From NCBI GenBank assembly GCA_009192285.1, contig WBVU01000010.1, positions 1,920,111 to 1,984,110 on the forward strand: DNA of 64,000 nt, read 5' to 3'. The position numbers and the translations under genes are program-made. The DNA is from Morchella semilibera (lineage: Eukaryota; Ascomycota; Pezizomycetes; Pezizales; Morchellaceae). Positions 49,960 through 60,136 of the stretch are shown one piece after another; position 1 is the first letter of the stretch; each line of letters opens with the position of its first letter. The notes beneath the pieces were generated by a model that searched no databases, was not told the origin of the DNA, and saw nothing but the letters and a program-made list of their open reading frames with translations.

Positions 49960-51712
49960 ATGGAGACGATCAGGAAATCGTTGCAGGCGATCAACATCAC
50001 CAGCCCTGACTCGGAGGGGGACGAGGATGGTGGCGAGAATCAGGGACAGCAGCAGCAACGGCGGGAGGAGGAGGAGCATGAGCATGAGCATGGGTATGAG
50101 CCGCTAGGGGCTGGTGATAGGGTTCTTCTTATGGGTAATTACTTTTGCTACTACTATACGCGGAGGAAAAAATGGGCACATCGCTAATTATTGTAATAAT
50201 ACGAATTTTTAAAAAACTATATAGGCGCTAATGGGTTTATCGGGGGCCACATTCTGAAAACGCTTTTGGAGGAAGGACTCAAAGTCAAAGCGGTCGTTGG
50301 CACCCGCAACGAGGAGATGATGGTTAGGCGCCTGTGCACTGGGAGCGAGGAGCGGGTTCAGGTCATAATTGCGGGTGGCGGTGTTGTGGGGGATAAATCT
50401 GTAGAGATTATGAGTGGTGTTTCCGGGGTTTGTCCCCCCCCCCCCAATTGAGTTTTGTGGGGGAGGTTATTCTTACTTATGCCAGAAGTAGGCCGTCATC
50501 ACTGCCTGTCCTCACCAAAACTGGGATCAAAGGCAGGAGTCCAATATCGTTGGAATATTGGACTCGATGCGCGATCATAACCCGATGATCAGACGGGTTA
50601 TCCTCACGTCCGTTATGAATGACCTCAACAGAGATCGAGAAAGTAGTGATTGGGACCCTGTATGCGCCCACTCTCCTCTCCCGCCTTGGGCAATAAAACC
50701 CAAGACTAACTAACCGCCATGTTAGACTGCAGCCGCAGCCCTCAAAACCTTGCCCCCAAAAACACCAATAGAGCGTGCGGCGTGGAAATATATATCCGCC
50801 CACTCCCCAAACTTCACTCTAGCATCCGTTATTGTGCCGGCCCTGTTCGGGCCCTCTGCTCACGACCCGCCCAAGACCGAGCCCGCATCCGAGATTCTCC
50901 GTTTCATCAGAGGCACTAGCGGCACAGTCCCCATAAACACCATGGGACCATGGTCAGACGTAAGAGACGTTGCCAGAGCACATGTTGCAGCGCTGATGAG
51001 AGGGGGCGCCAGCGAGAAGGCCGGGGGGGACCGCTTCTTTGCCGTTGCGGGGATGTACAACTCCAAGCAGATCTGCAAGGTTGTTGAAAAGTGGTTCCCA
51101 CAGCTTATCGCGGAGGGGCGGACCCCGAGGTCCGGCAGCGTTCCAGGCGCATTCGAGGAGGAGATGTGGGAAGACGGCATGTTGGGTAGCCGGTATGAGG
51201 GTGACAATAGGGTGGCTGGCGAGCTGGGGGTTAGTATGAGATGCCTGGAGGAGTCTGTTGTCGATACTGTGGAGAGCCTATTGAAGTTCGAAGAGGTGGT
51301 CAAGGGACACGGCAAAGGCGTGGCTCTGGAGGCGGGGGTAACGCCAACTGGTGGCCCAGGACCATCTCGCCATCTGAGTAGTTGTACGTGCGGTGAGTGC
51401 GCGACTAGGACTAGGCACAGGAGGACCAGTGTGGATGAGTTGGACGAGAGTACCTTGGAGGAGGGCGTGGACAAGGATAACCTGTACACACTTGTGGAGC
51501 AGGCATACGAAGGCTCGGTATCGGGCATGGAGCCTGCTACCTCCAACATCCCACGTAGCCTTGCGGGAGGTGAGGCCATATGTGTTTGTGCCCCCGGGGA
51601 TCAGTGTACCTGTGCAGAACGGGGAATAGTGGAAGAGCAACCAATGAGGACGAGGAGGATCAGTGTTGTGTTGAACAAACCTGACACGGGGGAAATGTTG
51701 CGCCACTCGTGA
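49960..51712 (+). CDS. extended-SDR-like NAD(P)-binding protein with cysteine-rich C-terminal tail
   Basis: Exons 49960-50134, 50225-50427, 50492-50659 and 50726-51712 give 510 residues. The first 58 are acidic and Gln/Glu/His-rich. GANGFIGGHIL (about 59-69), formed across intron 1, is the dinucleotide-binding glycine motif of extended SDRs (cinnamoyl-CoA reductase/Gre2 type). AVITACPHQNW, RRVILTSVM and WSDVRDVARAHVAAL match the family fold. Where relatives have Tyr-x-x-x-Lys before AERAAW, this protein reads KTPIERAAWKYI with no Tyr, so dehydrogenase activity is doubtful. The tail beyond about residue 380 is unusual: CTCGEC (402-407), Arg-rich RTRHRR, and CVCAPGDQCTC (468-478), which look like metal-binding CxC motifs. 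Intron 2 starts GTTTGT plus a C run. The function is unknown. Confidence 0.75.
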
Positions 51713-52272
51713 GTTTTTAAAGTTTGATGATCATGAGGTTTATTTTTTTTGTAGTTCGTGTTTGTAGGATGTTAATGTATAACTAGTATATATGTAGGCT
51801 ATGAGTCGAGGGTCGAATTAATGTCTTGTTGTGTTGATAATTGGTTTCTCTTTCTCATACCCATCCCCTACCAGCAGCTAGCATGCTCTTTTTGACAAAA
51901 ATATCATTTACTGTGTCGGTGACCTAAATGAAGCCCGACACACTTCCGTCGAGTGATCTCCTGTGTCCCGCCGGCCAAGACGGATACTGCCGGAAGAGCC
52001 TCCAAACGCCAAGCTGCCAACCCAAACTCGTGCATAACTGACCAAAGTGTGGGTGGTGTGGTGGTGGGTGTGTGCGTGATAAGGGGGGGGGGGCCTTCAA
52101 TTACCTCCCGGAGCAGACACGGGGGTGCTTGGTTTTCTGCTACTAGGTAAAAGAAAACTCCTTGATCCCTATGCTGGCCGGGTGGAGTTGTATGTATCTA
52201 CTATATTAACAGGTATCTAGCCGATCTGCTTTCAAACAAAACAAAAAAAAAACCCTTTCGTTTTTTATTACC
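51713..52272. other. intergenic between two plus-strand genes
   Basis: No gene seen. It holds the 3' region of the SDR-like gene, a G run near 52083 and the A/T-rich leader of the BTB gene. Confidence 0.6.
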
Positions 52273-53966
52273 ATGTCCGATCGCGATCCCAATGAAATAG
52301 CCCCGGACCAACAACAACAACAACAACAACCAGGTCAGCCTGCTCAACTTCATGAAGCTCAGCTTGCAATCGATGATGGTACTGCTATCTACAACCCACC
52401 CACCCACCACCACCACAACCTTTTTTTTGTCCCCCCCTCCCCCTCCCCCCCCTCAGCTCGTGGGAAAACAAATTTAGTACTTACTCGAATAGGCCAAACA
52501 GATCACAGTGTCGAGCCGGCAAATGACATCACAGAAGAGCCTGCGAATCACTCGTGTGCTACGACTGATAACTCGTCGGATTTGAAAGACTTGTCAACTC
52601 CAGTCTCAACGCCTTCCGTTCACGGGGGTCGTGATGGTGGGTATACACCCCCAAGAATTACATAAATGAGCTTAGGCTTTAGCAACATGGAACATTCAAC
52701 TCAACTAAACGTTCATTCTAGAATCCACGGCAGCGGCGACGGCTGAACAAGAAGAAGAAGAAGACACAAGCAACATCAACAACCCAGATTACAACCCAAT
52801 AGCTACTGTCGATATCGTACCCCATGGCGACCTGATCCTCGAAGTCGGCTCCGACGCTGGCACCGCACGGTTCAAAGTATCGTCCCAGGTACTCTGCATA
52901 GCTTCGCCAGTGTTCCGCGCAATGCTCGGGCCGTCGTCGAGCTTCAAAGAGGCCTGCGAGCTCCGAGCCTCCGCGGTATCATCAGAGCCATATGTACTCC
53001 AGCTCGGCGAAGACGATCCACAAGCTCTCGCAGTCGTCCTCAACGCCCTCCACCTCCAGGGTTCCAAGGTGCCAATCTCGATATCGTTCCAGAACCTGGT
53101 GGATCTGGCCATCATCTGCGACAAGTATGACTGCGCGCCTGGGGTCACGCTCTGGGCAGATGTTTGGACGGAGGTGTGGAAGAAGTATGCGCTCGAGCCC
53201 GGCTTCGAGAGGTGGTTGTTCATATCGTGGACGTTTGGGATCGACGAGATCTTCATGTCGCTCTCGAAAAAGCTAATCATAGAAGGGGAGTTCGAGTGGA
53301 ACAATCCAAGGTGCTTGCTGCTGAAAGGTCATCCCATAGACGATATGCTCATCCCAGAACCTGTTATGGGTATGTTTCCCCCTCCAGCCAGCCATTACTA
53401 TTCCTATTCTCTCCGGCTCACATAGGTCCCAACTAGCATCGATACTTGAGCAACGGAGCAATACACTGAGGGATATGCTACAGTGTACATTATCCTACAT
53501 AGACCGCTACACCCTTGCTTGGGGCCGGACATTCTGCAGAAGCAGTCGAACAGAAAAATGTGATACCATGATTCTAGGTTCCCTGATCCGAGAATTCCGC
53601 TCCAAAGGCTTGATCCCCACCCACGAGGAGTTTCTCCTCCGGAGTATTTCCGACGTAGAGAAAACAATTCGAGGCTTAAAAATCCAGTTCTTCGAGAGTG
53701 TGAGTGAGAGGCAAGAGCCATGTACACCATGGACTTTGCAAGGTCCTGCAACTCCCCCGTACTGTTTCAAACACAAGGAGATATCGAATTGCCCGATGAC
53801 GATGGTGTCGCATGAGGCCACATGTAGTTTTTTGCCCGAGCTGTTTGAGAGGATTGATGATGCGCTGTCCGTGATCGACGGATTGTGCCTAGATGATTTC
53901 AAGTCGTCGGAGGCGAGATCGAGGGAGATTGGAGCGGCGAGATGGGAGTCTTTGGTTTACAAGTAG
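52273..53966 (+). CDS. BTB/POZ-domain protein
   Basis: Exons 52273-52636, 52722-53369 and 53437-53966 give 513 residues. A further in-frame intron of 78 nt (52379-52456, GTACTG donor, pyrimidine tract, CTCAG acceptor) is likely and would remove a His/Pro stretch, leaving 487. The N-terminus is Gln-rich and disordered. The BTB domain runs about residues 145-250: ILEVGSDAGTARFKVSS, VLCIASPVFRAMLG, ALAVVLNALHLQG, LAIICDKYDC. The C-terminal third (LASILEQRSNTLRDMLQ and a Cys/His-bearing segment) is a common fungal BTB companion region of unknown role. BTB domains mediate dimerisation, often with cullin-3; nothing here identifies the partner. The intron 3 acceptor was chosen at 53436, because the nearer AG gives a stop codon. 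Convergent with TRK, 313 bp apart. Confidence 0.85.
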
Positions 53967-54279
53967 ACTTGTGGGGTTTCTAGGTGCATTCCGGAGTATG
54001 TGCATTTTTGCTTTTGTGGGAAAGTTTAATTGGGTCTTATTGGTTTCATCGGGAGGGGGAGGCTGCGTTCATACATACAAATAATACCATTGAATTAATC
54101 ATTTTAAGAGACAAGACCTTTACGTTCAGTATTGTAGTGACAGAATACTTTTATGGCACTCTAAGGGAAGGGGAGGGGGAAGGGGGATAAATTCTAGCTA
54201 GTTTTCCACGGTGAGACAAAGTATAAAGTCATATTAAGGGAAGATACAAGTTCTACCACAACCGGCAACACAACAACCA
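53967..54279. other. intergenic between convergent genes
   Basis: Shared 3' region of the BTB gene (+) and the TRK gene (-). It contains a purine-rich GGGAGGGG stretch near 54168-54187. No other signal seen. Confidence 0.7.
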
Positions 54280-57200
54280 CTATTCCTCCGCCACATGAAC
54301 GTTTTGTCTGGAGCCTGATAGTACCCGTAAACGTGTACCATCAGGACTAAACATTGAGTCGGGAGTTTCAATGCTAGGGAGTAAAACCTGTAGCAGACAA
54401 ATATACTTAGCAATTACAGAGGTATACTGTGCCGGAGCAGCATAAACTTACTGCTCTATCAACGTCATATGGAAGACCTCTGTGACGACCTCGAATCTAC
54501 CTAGTGTCAACATCAAGTTCATTAGTAATGGTCATCAAAGCTTACCTCCATGGCAATGATCACTAGTTTACTGAAGGGAGTAAAGGTGCCGGAGAGTGAA
54601 CAATTGAGCCCGGGATATCCTAAACTAAGACCAACAGTTCCACTTGGAGGGAGTAAGCAGTTTTCTAGATGAGATGAAGGATGTTGTACTTACTAGGCGC
54701 TGACGACTTCAAAGAACACACTGAAAGCAGTGAATGCCTTTAAAGTTCAGTAAGGAAACTACATGTACTTTGGAACTTGGGATAGATGACATACGTAATC
54801 GTTTGCATCCGCAATACGCCCCCCCTCAGCTACACAGATTAGGAATAGCCCTAGAAATACATACCACAGATCAAATTCGAGCTGTCGTCTGACGTGTGCC
54901 ATAATGTATTTCCCTTCATCTCCATCATTTGATTCTGGTGTACTGTTATCGACATATACCCCTAGTGAATGCTCTTCGTATACATTCGTTCTTCTAATGC
55001 TAATCGCAAGCGGAAGGACGGATATATACATCATTACTGTTTCAAGGGTTAGAAGAGTATTCGTAAAAGACCTTTACTAGAGAGTATATCTACCAAGGTA
55101 ACTGCATTGAATGCCTGGATGTAGTTCTCCTAAAGGAATAGATGCTGTGCCCGAAGTTCGAGTGGAGACCGCTTGGAAGAACGCATTTACTATTCGGAGA
55201 CCAACAGGGAGAGATTTAACGACGGGGGTTTGATACTATATGTGGGAAGTTCCCATCTACCGTTAATCAACCTTGTTTGGGACGGGGGGCAGAAAACAAA
55301 AATCGCACTTACGTCCAGCACAAGAAACAGAACAATATCAGCAAGATTTAGGCCCTAGTGGCTTTAGCTTTGAAGTTTGGACAAGCAGGGCTGAACATAT
55401 GGAGATACGTACTATCAATATCCCAAAGAGCCACCATGTGGGCTAAAGTAAATGAAAATTAGCTTTTAACCTTGAAATAGATGGTGTGGCTCTGAGATAT
55501 ACCCTGCTAGGAAATAACAACGTGAAACATCGGCGAGGGTGGTCAAGGAGGAAATTTAGTTCCTATAATTAATTAACAGCCAATCCAATTATCGATTTTG
55601 TAAGGTTACCTACATCTTTTGTGTCGGTGTACTTTTCTGGGCACAGAACGAATAGAACCCAGATAATAAATCTTAGAAATAGGGGGAATCCGGTATTTCT
55701 GGGGTGGAGATAGTTAGCTGATTTCAGTAGATCTTTTAGGTCTTGTACACGTATTCTCAGTACCCAATCACAATTAAAAGGCCGCAGAAAATTAATATAA
55801 ATGCTGCCTTCTGAAAAGAAATGAAAGAATCCGGTGTAAGGGTAAATCCTGTACCGGTATCAGTATTAGCTAAATGCGGGCTAATGCTAAGCACATATAC
55901 TTACCAACATCGTTAAAACATGTCATAGCACTATAAACTCCCCACCAAACTTTGTTCAATGCAAGGCCCTTGACAAGGTTACCATATTCCTCGTTTCTTA
56001 GAACCCAAGGTACAAGGACTATGATGCCAAGAATATGGAAAACAACATAGTACCCTTGTAGTAGAGATTTTAGTATTAGTTTGCAATTTGTAACAAGGCA
56101 AAAACAACTTATGTCTAAAGCTTACCAATAAGAATCCAGGATAGTGTCTTCAACGACCGGTATTCAATACCCCCAAGTTCATTCCGTTGTTCATCGTTAA
56201 GATCGTAGAACTGCGAGTTTCTACCAATACTCGGAGTATACGAGAGATATGGGGTTTTTATTGGTGATGCGGATCTTGAACGGCCACGGCGAGACCTTGC
56301 CATTGATCTCGAAGTCGAATTTTCGCGGCCCCCAAATCTAGATCTGGAGCGTGGTCTGGATCTTTGACTCTCGATACGAGAAATCCCAAGATCATCCTCT
56401 ACTGTATCAAGTGAACTTCTGTTCGGTACTGCACCCGATTGTGGAGGCTCGAAGTTAATTGGTCTCTCAATATCTACCCAGCGTTTAGCTTGACCTAGAA
56501 AAATGGGAGCAGCGGAATCACGTACCCTTTTTCTCTTCCGCCCCACCTTCTGCACGAGAAGGAGTGGGTACGTCCCATATGATACGGGTTGTTGTTGGCT
56601 CTGTGATACCAGGTCCATCCAAGGCCGCGCTGGTAGTACTAAGGGCAAATAACCAGAGAAAGTTAGACCGGCATAACTGACAGGATACAGTTGAACTAAC
56701 CTGGCAGCCACGGTATTTGATGTCTCGGTCGTTTGAGTCACACTAACTGGCAGAGGGGGAAGGACAGTGCCAATGTCATTAGGGGACCTTATAGGAGCTT
56801 TGCATGAAATGAAAGGCGTCAGATCACACCAGGTTTAAGTTCAGGGTCACAGAATACACACCTCCTCGCTCAACAACGTAATTGTCCCTAACCACTTCCT
56901 TTGAACGTCGTGCTAAGGAGATCGTACGACGAAGCTCTCGGCTCTCCTTAGATGTAGCCTCCAGGACTATTTTGATACTCTAGTTAGTGCACGAGTGACT
57001 TTATGGGCACATCGTTCGAAACAAGGGCTTGTAGTACCAATGTGCTTGAAACGCTTTTCGAACCAATGAATTCTAACAAACACAACAATCGTATGAATAA
57101 AAATCGGGGTTGTTATATATGGTATGATGTATGTTATGATCTGCTGGTATGTATTGGTTTTGTTCAGGTCGATGCTTTATTATTTAAGTCAACTTAGTTC

Positions 57201-57885
57201 TCCAGGAGTGCATTCTAGTATTGCGCAAAGCCCCATGTTCCTCCGGCAAATGAATATGGTGATTTTATGTTTGATGGTATCATTAAGAGCCTCAAGAATG
57301 CAAAAAGGAAAAAGGGCACATATGCAGCTGGCAGCTAATTAGGTAGAGTACCGCATTAATTGAGAAAATTCGTTGCGCTGCAGCAGGGGTCTTCTCTACC
57401 AAATCTTGCATATTGACGTCCAAATCCTGCCTCTGGTTGGCTCATACCCCTGCTGCAGCGCAACGAATTTTCTCAATTAATGCGGTATTGAGATCCACGT
57501 AGGGCATAATGATATATATGAAAGCCGGGGTCCGAAAGGATCACAAATTCTAACTTACGTATTAAGACCAGATTGTGTTGCAGCTCCACTACGGAAGAAG
57601 TGTTAGAATATTTCACAATATGCGGCACCAAGGGGCGGATCCAGCGAATAATGCATGCGTATACTTACGAAGCAAAGAATATCGCATCAACAAATGGTAC
57701 ACCGCCCGGGATATAGATTAAGATAGATCCGATAAGTATACAGAACCCCAAATAATAGTCTAAAATGAGTTAGCGTAGCCCGATACTCCCCAGAAGTTTT
57801 CACAGGCCATACAGTGCATTGCCATAAAGTTAGGGCGTGTCGAGAACAGCCGCTTTATCCTTCTGGTGAGCGACCTGTGCCCCAT
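54280..57885 (-). CDS. TRK1: Trk-type potassium transporter
   Basis: The gene is split into 20 exons, from ATG at 57885 to TAG at 54280, giving about 694 residues. Exons include 57885-57813, 57759-57669, 57588-57559, 57174-57038, 56966-56862, 56494-56126, 56054-55905, 55235-55094, 55036-54795 and 54387-54280; several are 30-60 nt. The four pore-loop units of the Trk/HKT family are present: TQSGLNT (about 60), NDVGFTLTP (about 367), RTSGTASI (about 495) and AYGTVGLSLGYPG (about 611). Also conserved are GNTGFPLFLRFIIWV, LLDHPRRCFTLLFPS, SIRRTNVYEEHSLGVY and IRGRHRGLPYDVDRA. The long cytosolic loop after repeat one is short and Arg/Ser-rich. It should take up potassium at the plasma membrane. 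Exon 7 has two possible ends (56586 or, with a 31-nt intron, 56526); the former is preferred. Intron 3 (57558-57175) contains a MITE. Confidence 0.92.
57349..57487. mobile_element. 139-bp MITE with perfect 42-bp inverted repeats, inside TRK intron 3
   Basis: 57349-57390 and 57446-57487 are perfect inverted copies over 42 bases, counting the flanking TA. Without the TA pair the element runs CCGCATTAATT...AATTAATGCGG, so TA is the likely target duplication (Tc1/mariner/pogo type, inferred). The spacer of 55 bp is non-coding. A truncated relative lies at 30733. It sits 71 bp from the donor and 174 bp from the acceptor of the intron, leaving both splice sites intact. Confidence 0.9.
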
Positions 57886-60136
57886 TTTTTTGTAGATCCC
57901 CTCTTCTCGTGTGTAATTCAATATACTAGGTTGCTTGCGATCAAAAGGTTAAACCGGGTGTACGTCGCAAGTCGAAGTGTAAAGTTCATTGATGGCAACC
58001 TGCTATTTATCTATGTTGAATTGCCTTTAATTATCTTTCTATGTATATCCTCCCCCCACTGATATCCTTAAGTGGCCAAATGATGCTCCAATTCCTTTTT
58101 ATCGAAAATCCCTCACTTATTTGTTCTTAAGGCAATGAAGGCAGTGCAACCACAGTGGCACGGGGTGTCGTGCGGGGTAAAAACTGAAATGCGAGTAGTC
58201 GAACGAAGGCATTTTATGGGTAGATTACAATAATGACATTCAATTGATCATGGGCATAAAAATCAATCAATCAAGGGCTATGTCATCGACAACAACGATC
58301 AACACCACCATCGCGAACACTAGACTCACCCTCATACTACTACTTCTACTACTACATCAGCTTATTTACCACCACTAACGCTTGTAGGAGCTGACGCCCT
58401 AACCAAAGACAAATAGATTATAAAGGTATCTTGTTCGATCTTTTTACTCTTAGACGGAGCAAAGCGCTAGCTAATTCTGAATGTCGTATGATTGGGACGG
58501 CTTTAGTTGCTTAAACTACCTATAGCTTTTAGAATGATATAGATTGTTATCTCCTCGAAATCAAATTGAAACTCCGGTCGGTAGTTCGACGGAGGGCTGG
58601 CCGCGTAGGTCATCTAGGCTTGCAACGTGCATATATGCGTGCCCCTAGGTACGGCTATGGCTGGCTGGCTGATGATTTTCTCCGGTAACTTCCCGAATCT
58701 GAGCGTTTTATTATCGGCATCTACGGTCCTTATGTTTAGCCCGAACATATGTACCGACACATGCGCCACTCAAGAAGCCTAGCTTTATCATGCCAGGTCC
58801 ACCAAAAAAAAAAACGAATTGCTATCTCTTTTGCGCGTACGTACATGTATGTAGTCACGCAACCATTCAGTCGGCACACCCAGCTTTCGAAACAGGTATT
58901 GTGTGACAGGATCGAAATATTGGGTAAGTTGAGATATTGAGATCCGGCATAATGTAGACTTTTGTGGTGATAGGGAGGTGTAGCAACCCAAGTGCTACGT
59001 TAGTACTAACCTCGGATCATGGTGAGACTTGTCCGTTGAAGAATTTTCAGCGTTCGTCCGGTACTCACCTACATGTGCCTAATTTACATGTATTAACTGA
59101 TTGTGAGTCTGAGAAGTTTCGCGCGATAACAATCTTCAGGGGATGAATAGTTAAGAATTGTAATGCCTCTTAGCCCGATCGATCACTTGTGGGTTTTATG
59201 GGGTTGTCCAGTGGTTGATGGAAGAGTAAGCAAATGTCGTTATGATGTTTGTTTACCTGGTACCCAATAGGTAACCCTTGTAGGAACTTGTACTCTATAG
59301 TACGCAAATTTTTTTGTTCCTGAATACATGCAACTCTCGGTAGCATCCCGGGTTTCTCACCCCGAATGCGTGGTAGTCGGGCTCGTCTGTGTTAAGCGAG
59401 ACTTCAAAAGAGGGAAGACGAGGAACTGAAGAGACCTTCTGTATCTTTGGCACCCTTGTTTAAAACCGGTCAACAGTCCGGACTTACCCAGGGATTTGCA
59501 TGTTTTCTACACTTACTAACATGTACTAAGACCCAATAAGAATTGAGTGTCTGATAAAATTCGGCATCTCCCCACGTCCGGGAGCCGATCAATCAATTGA
59601 GACCTGAGATGTTCACTATATCTATTCACATTTTGCCAGCGGCAGGCTTCTTCTGATTTAGGAATTGGGGGCAGTTAAATTTTTTTTCCGTCATCAGTTA
59701 TCCCAGGAAAGGTAAACGATCTTCGTAGGCTTGTAACATTGAGACGCCTGATCGACAAACTCTATCCCTTGGCACCGCTTAAGAAAAAACGTTTTCCTTC
59801 GTGCTGGAACCCTACATTGGTACTTACTTCCGCGGCAGACATATTTTACAAAACTACTCAAGGCAGTACACCGACTGATTCTCTAGAAGGATTCGCAAAG
59901 ATCTCATGGAGATCCGTGCAGGCCTAATCGACAATAAAGTGCTCCCCCACTATTCCTGCCGCTGTTGATTACAATCAAACCCTCAACCAGAAAAAAAGGG
60001 CCCTAAGGGTCCCACTTCCCTGGGAAGCTTCGTCTTCCCCACAACCCCTTTATAAGCCCCGGATGTCCCTTGGATTGGTCTGATTTCCGTGGCTCCTTCT
60101 ATGTTGAGGGTAACACCTCGATCTCACGATATCAAC
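57886..60136. other. intergenic, divergent promoter region
   Basis: Lies between TRK (-) and the rhodopsin-FucP gene (+). No gene seen. TACATGTA octamers are at 58842 and 59085. Near the right end CCCCTTTATAAGCCCC (about 60045) is a good TATA-type promoter, 85 bp before the chosen start codon of the fusion gene. Confidence 0.6.

Noticed and set aside
54280-57885. Frameshifts or 31-32-nt introns in TRK near 56947-56978 and 56495-56525
   Set aside because: Longer canonical introns with a CTAAC branch site and correct phase (57037-56967, and 56585-56495) restore the frame and better fit the family, so no frameshift is needed.
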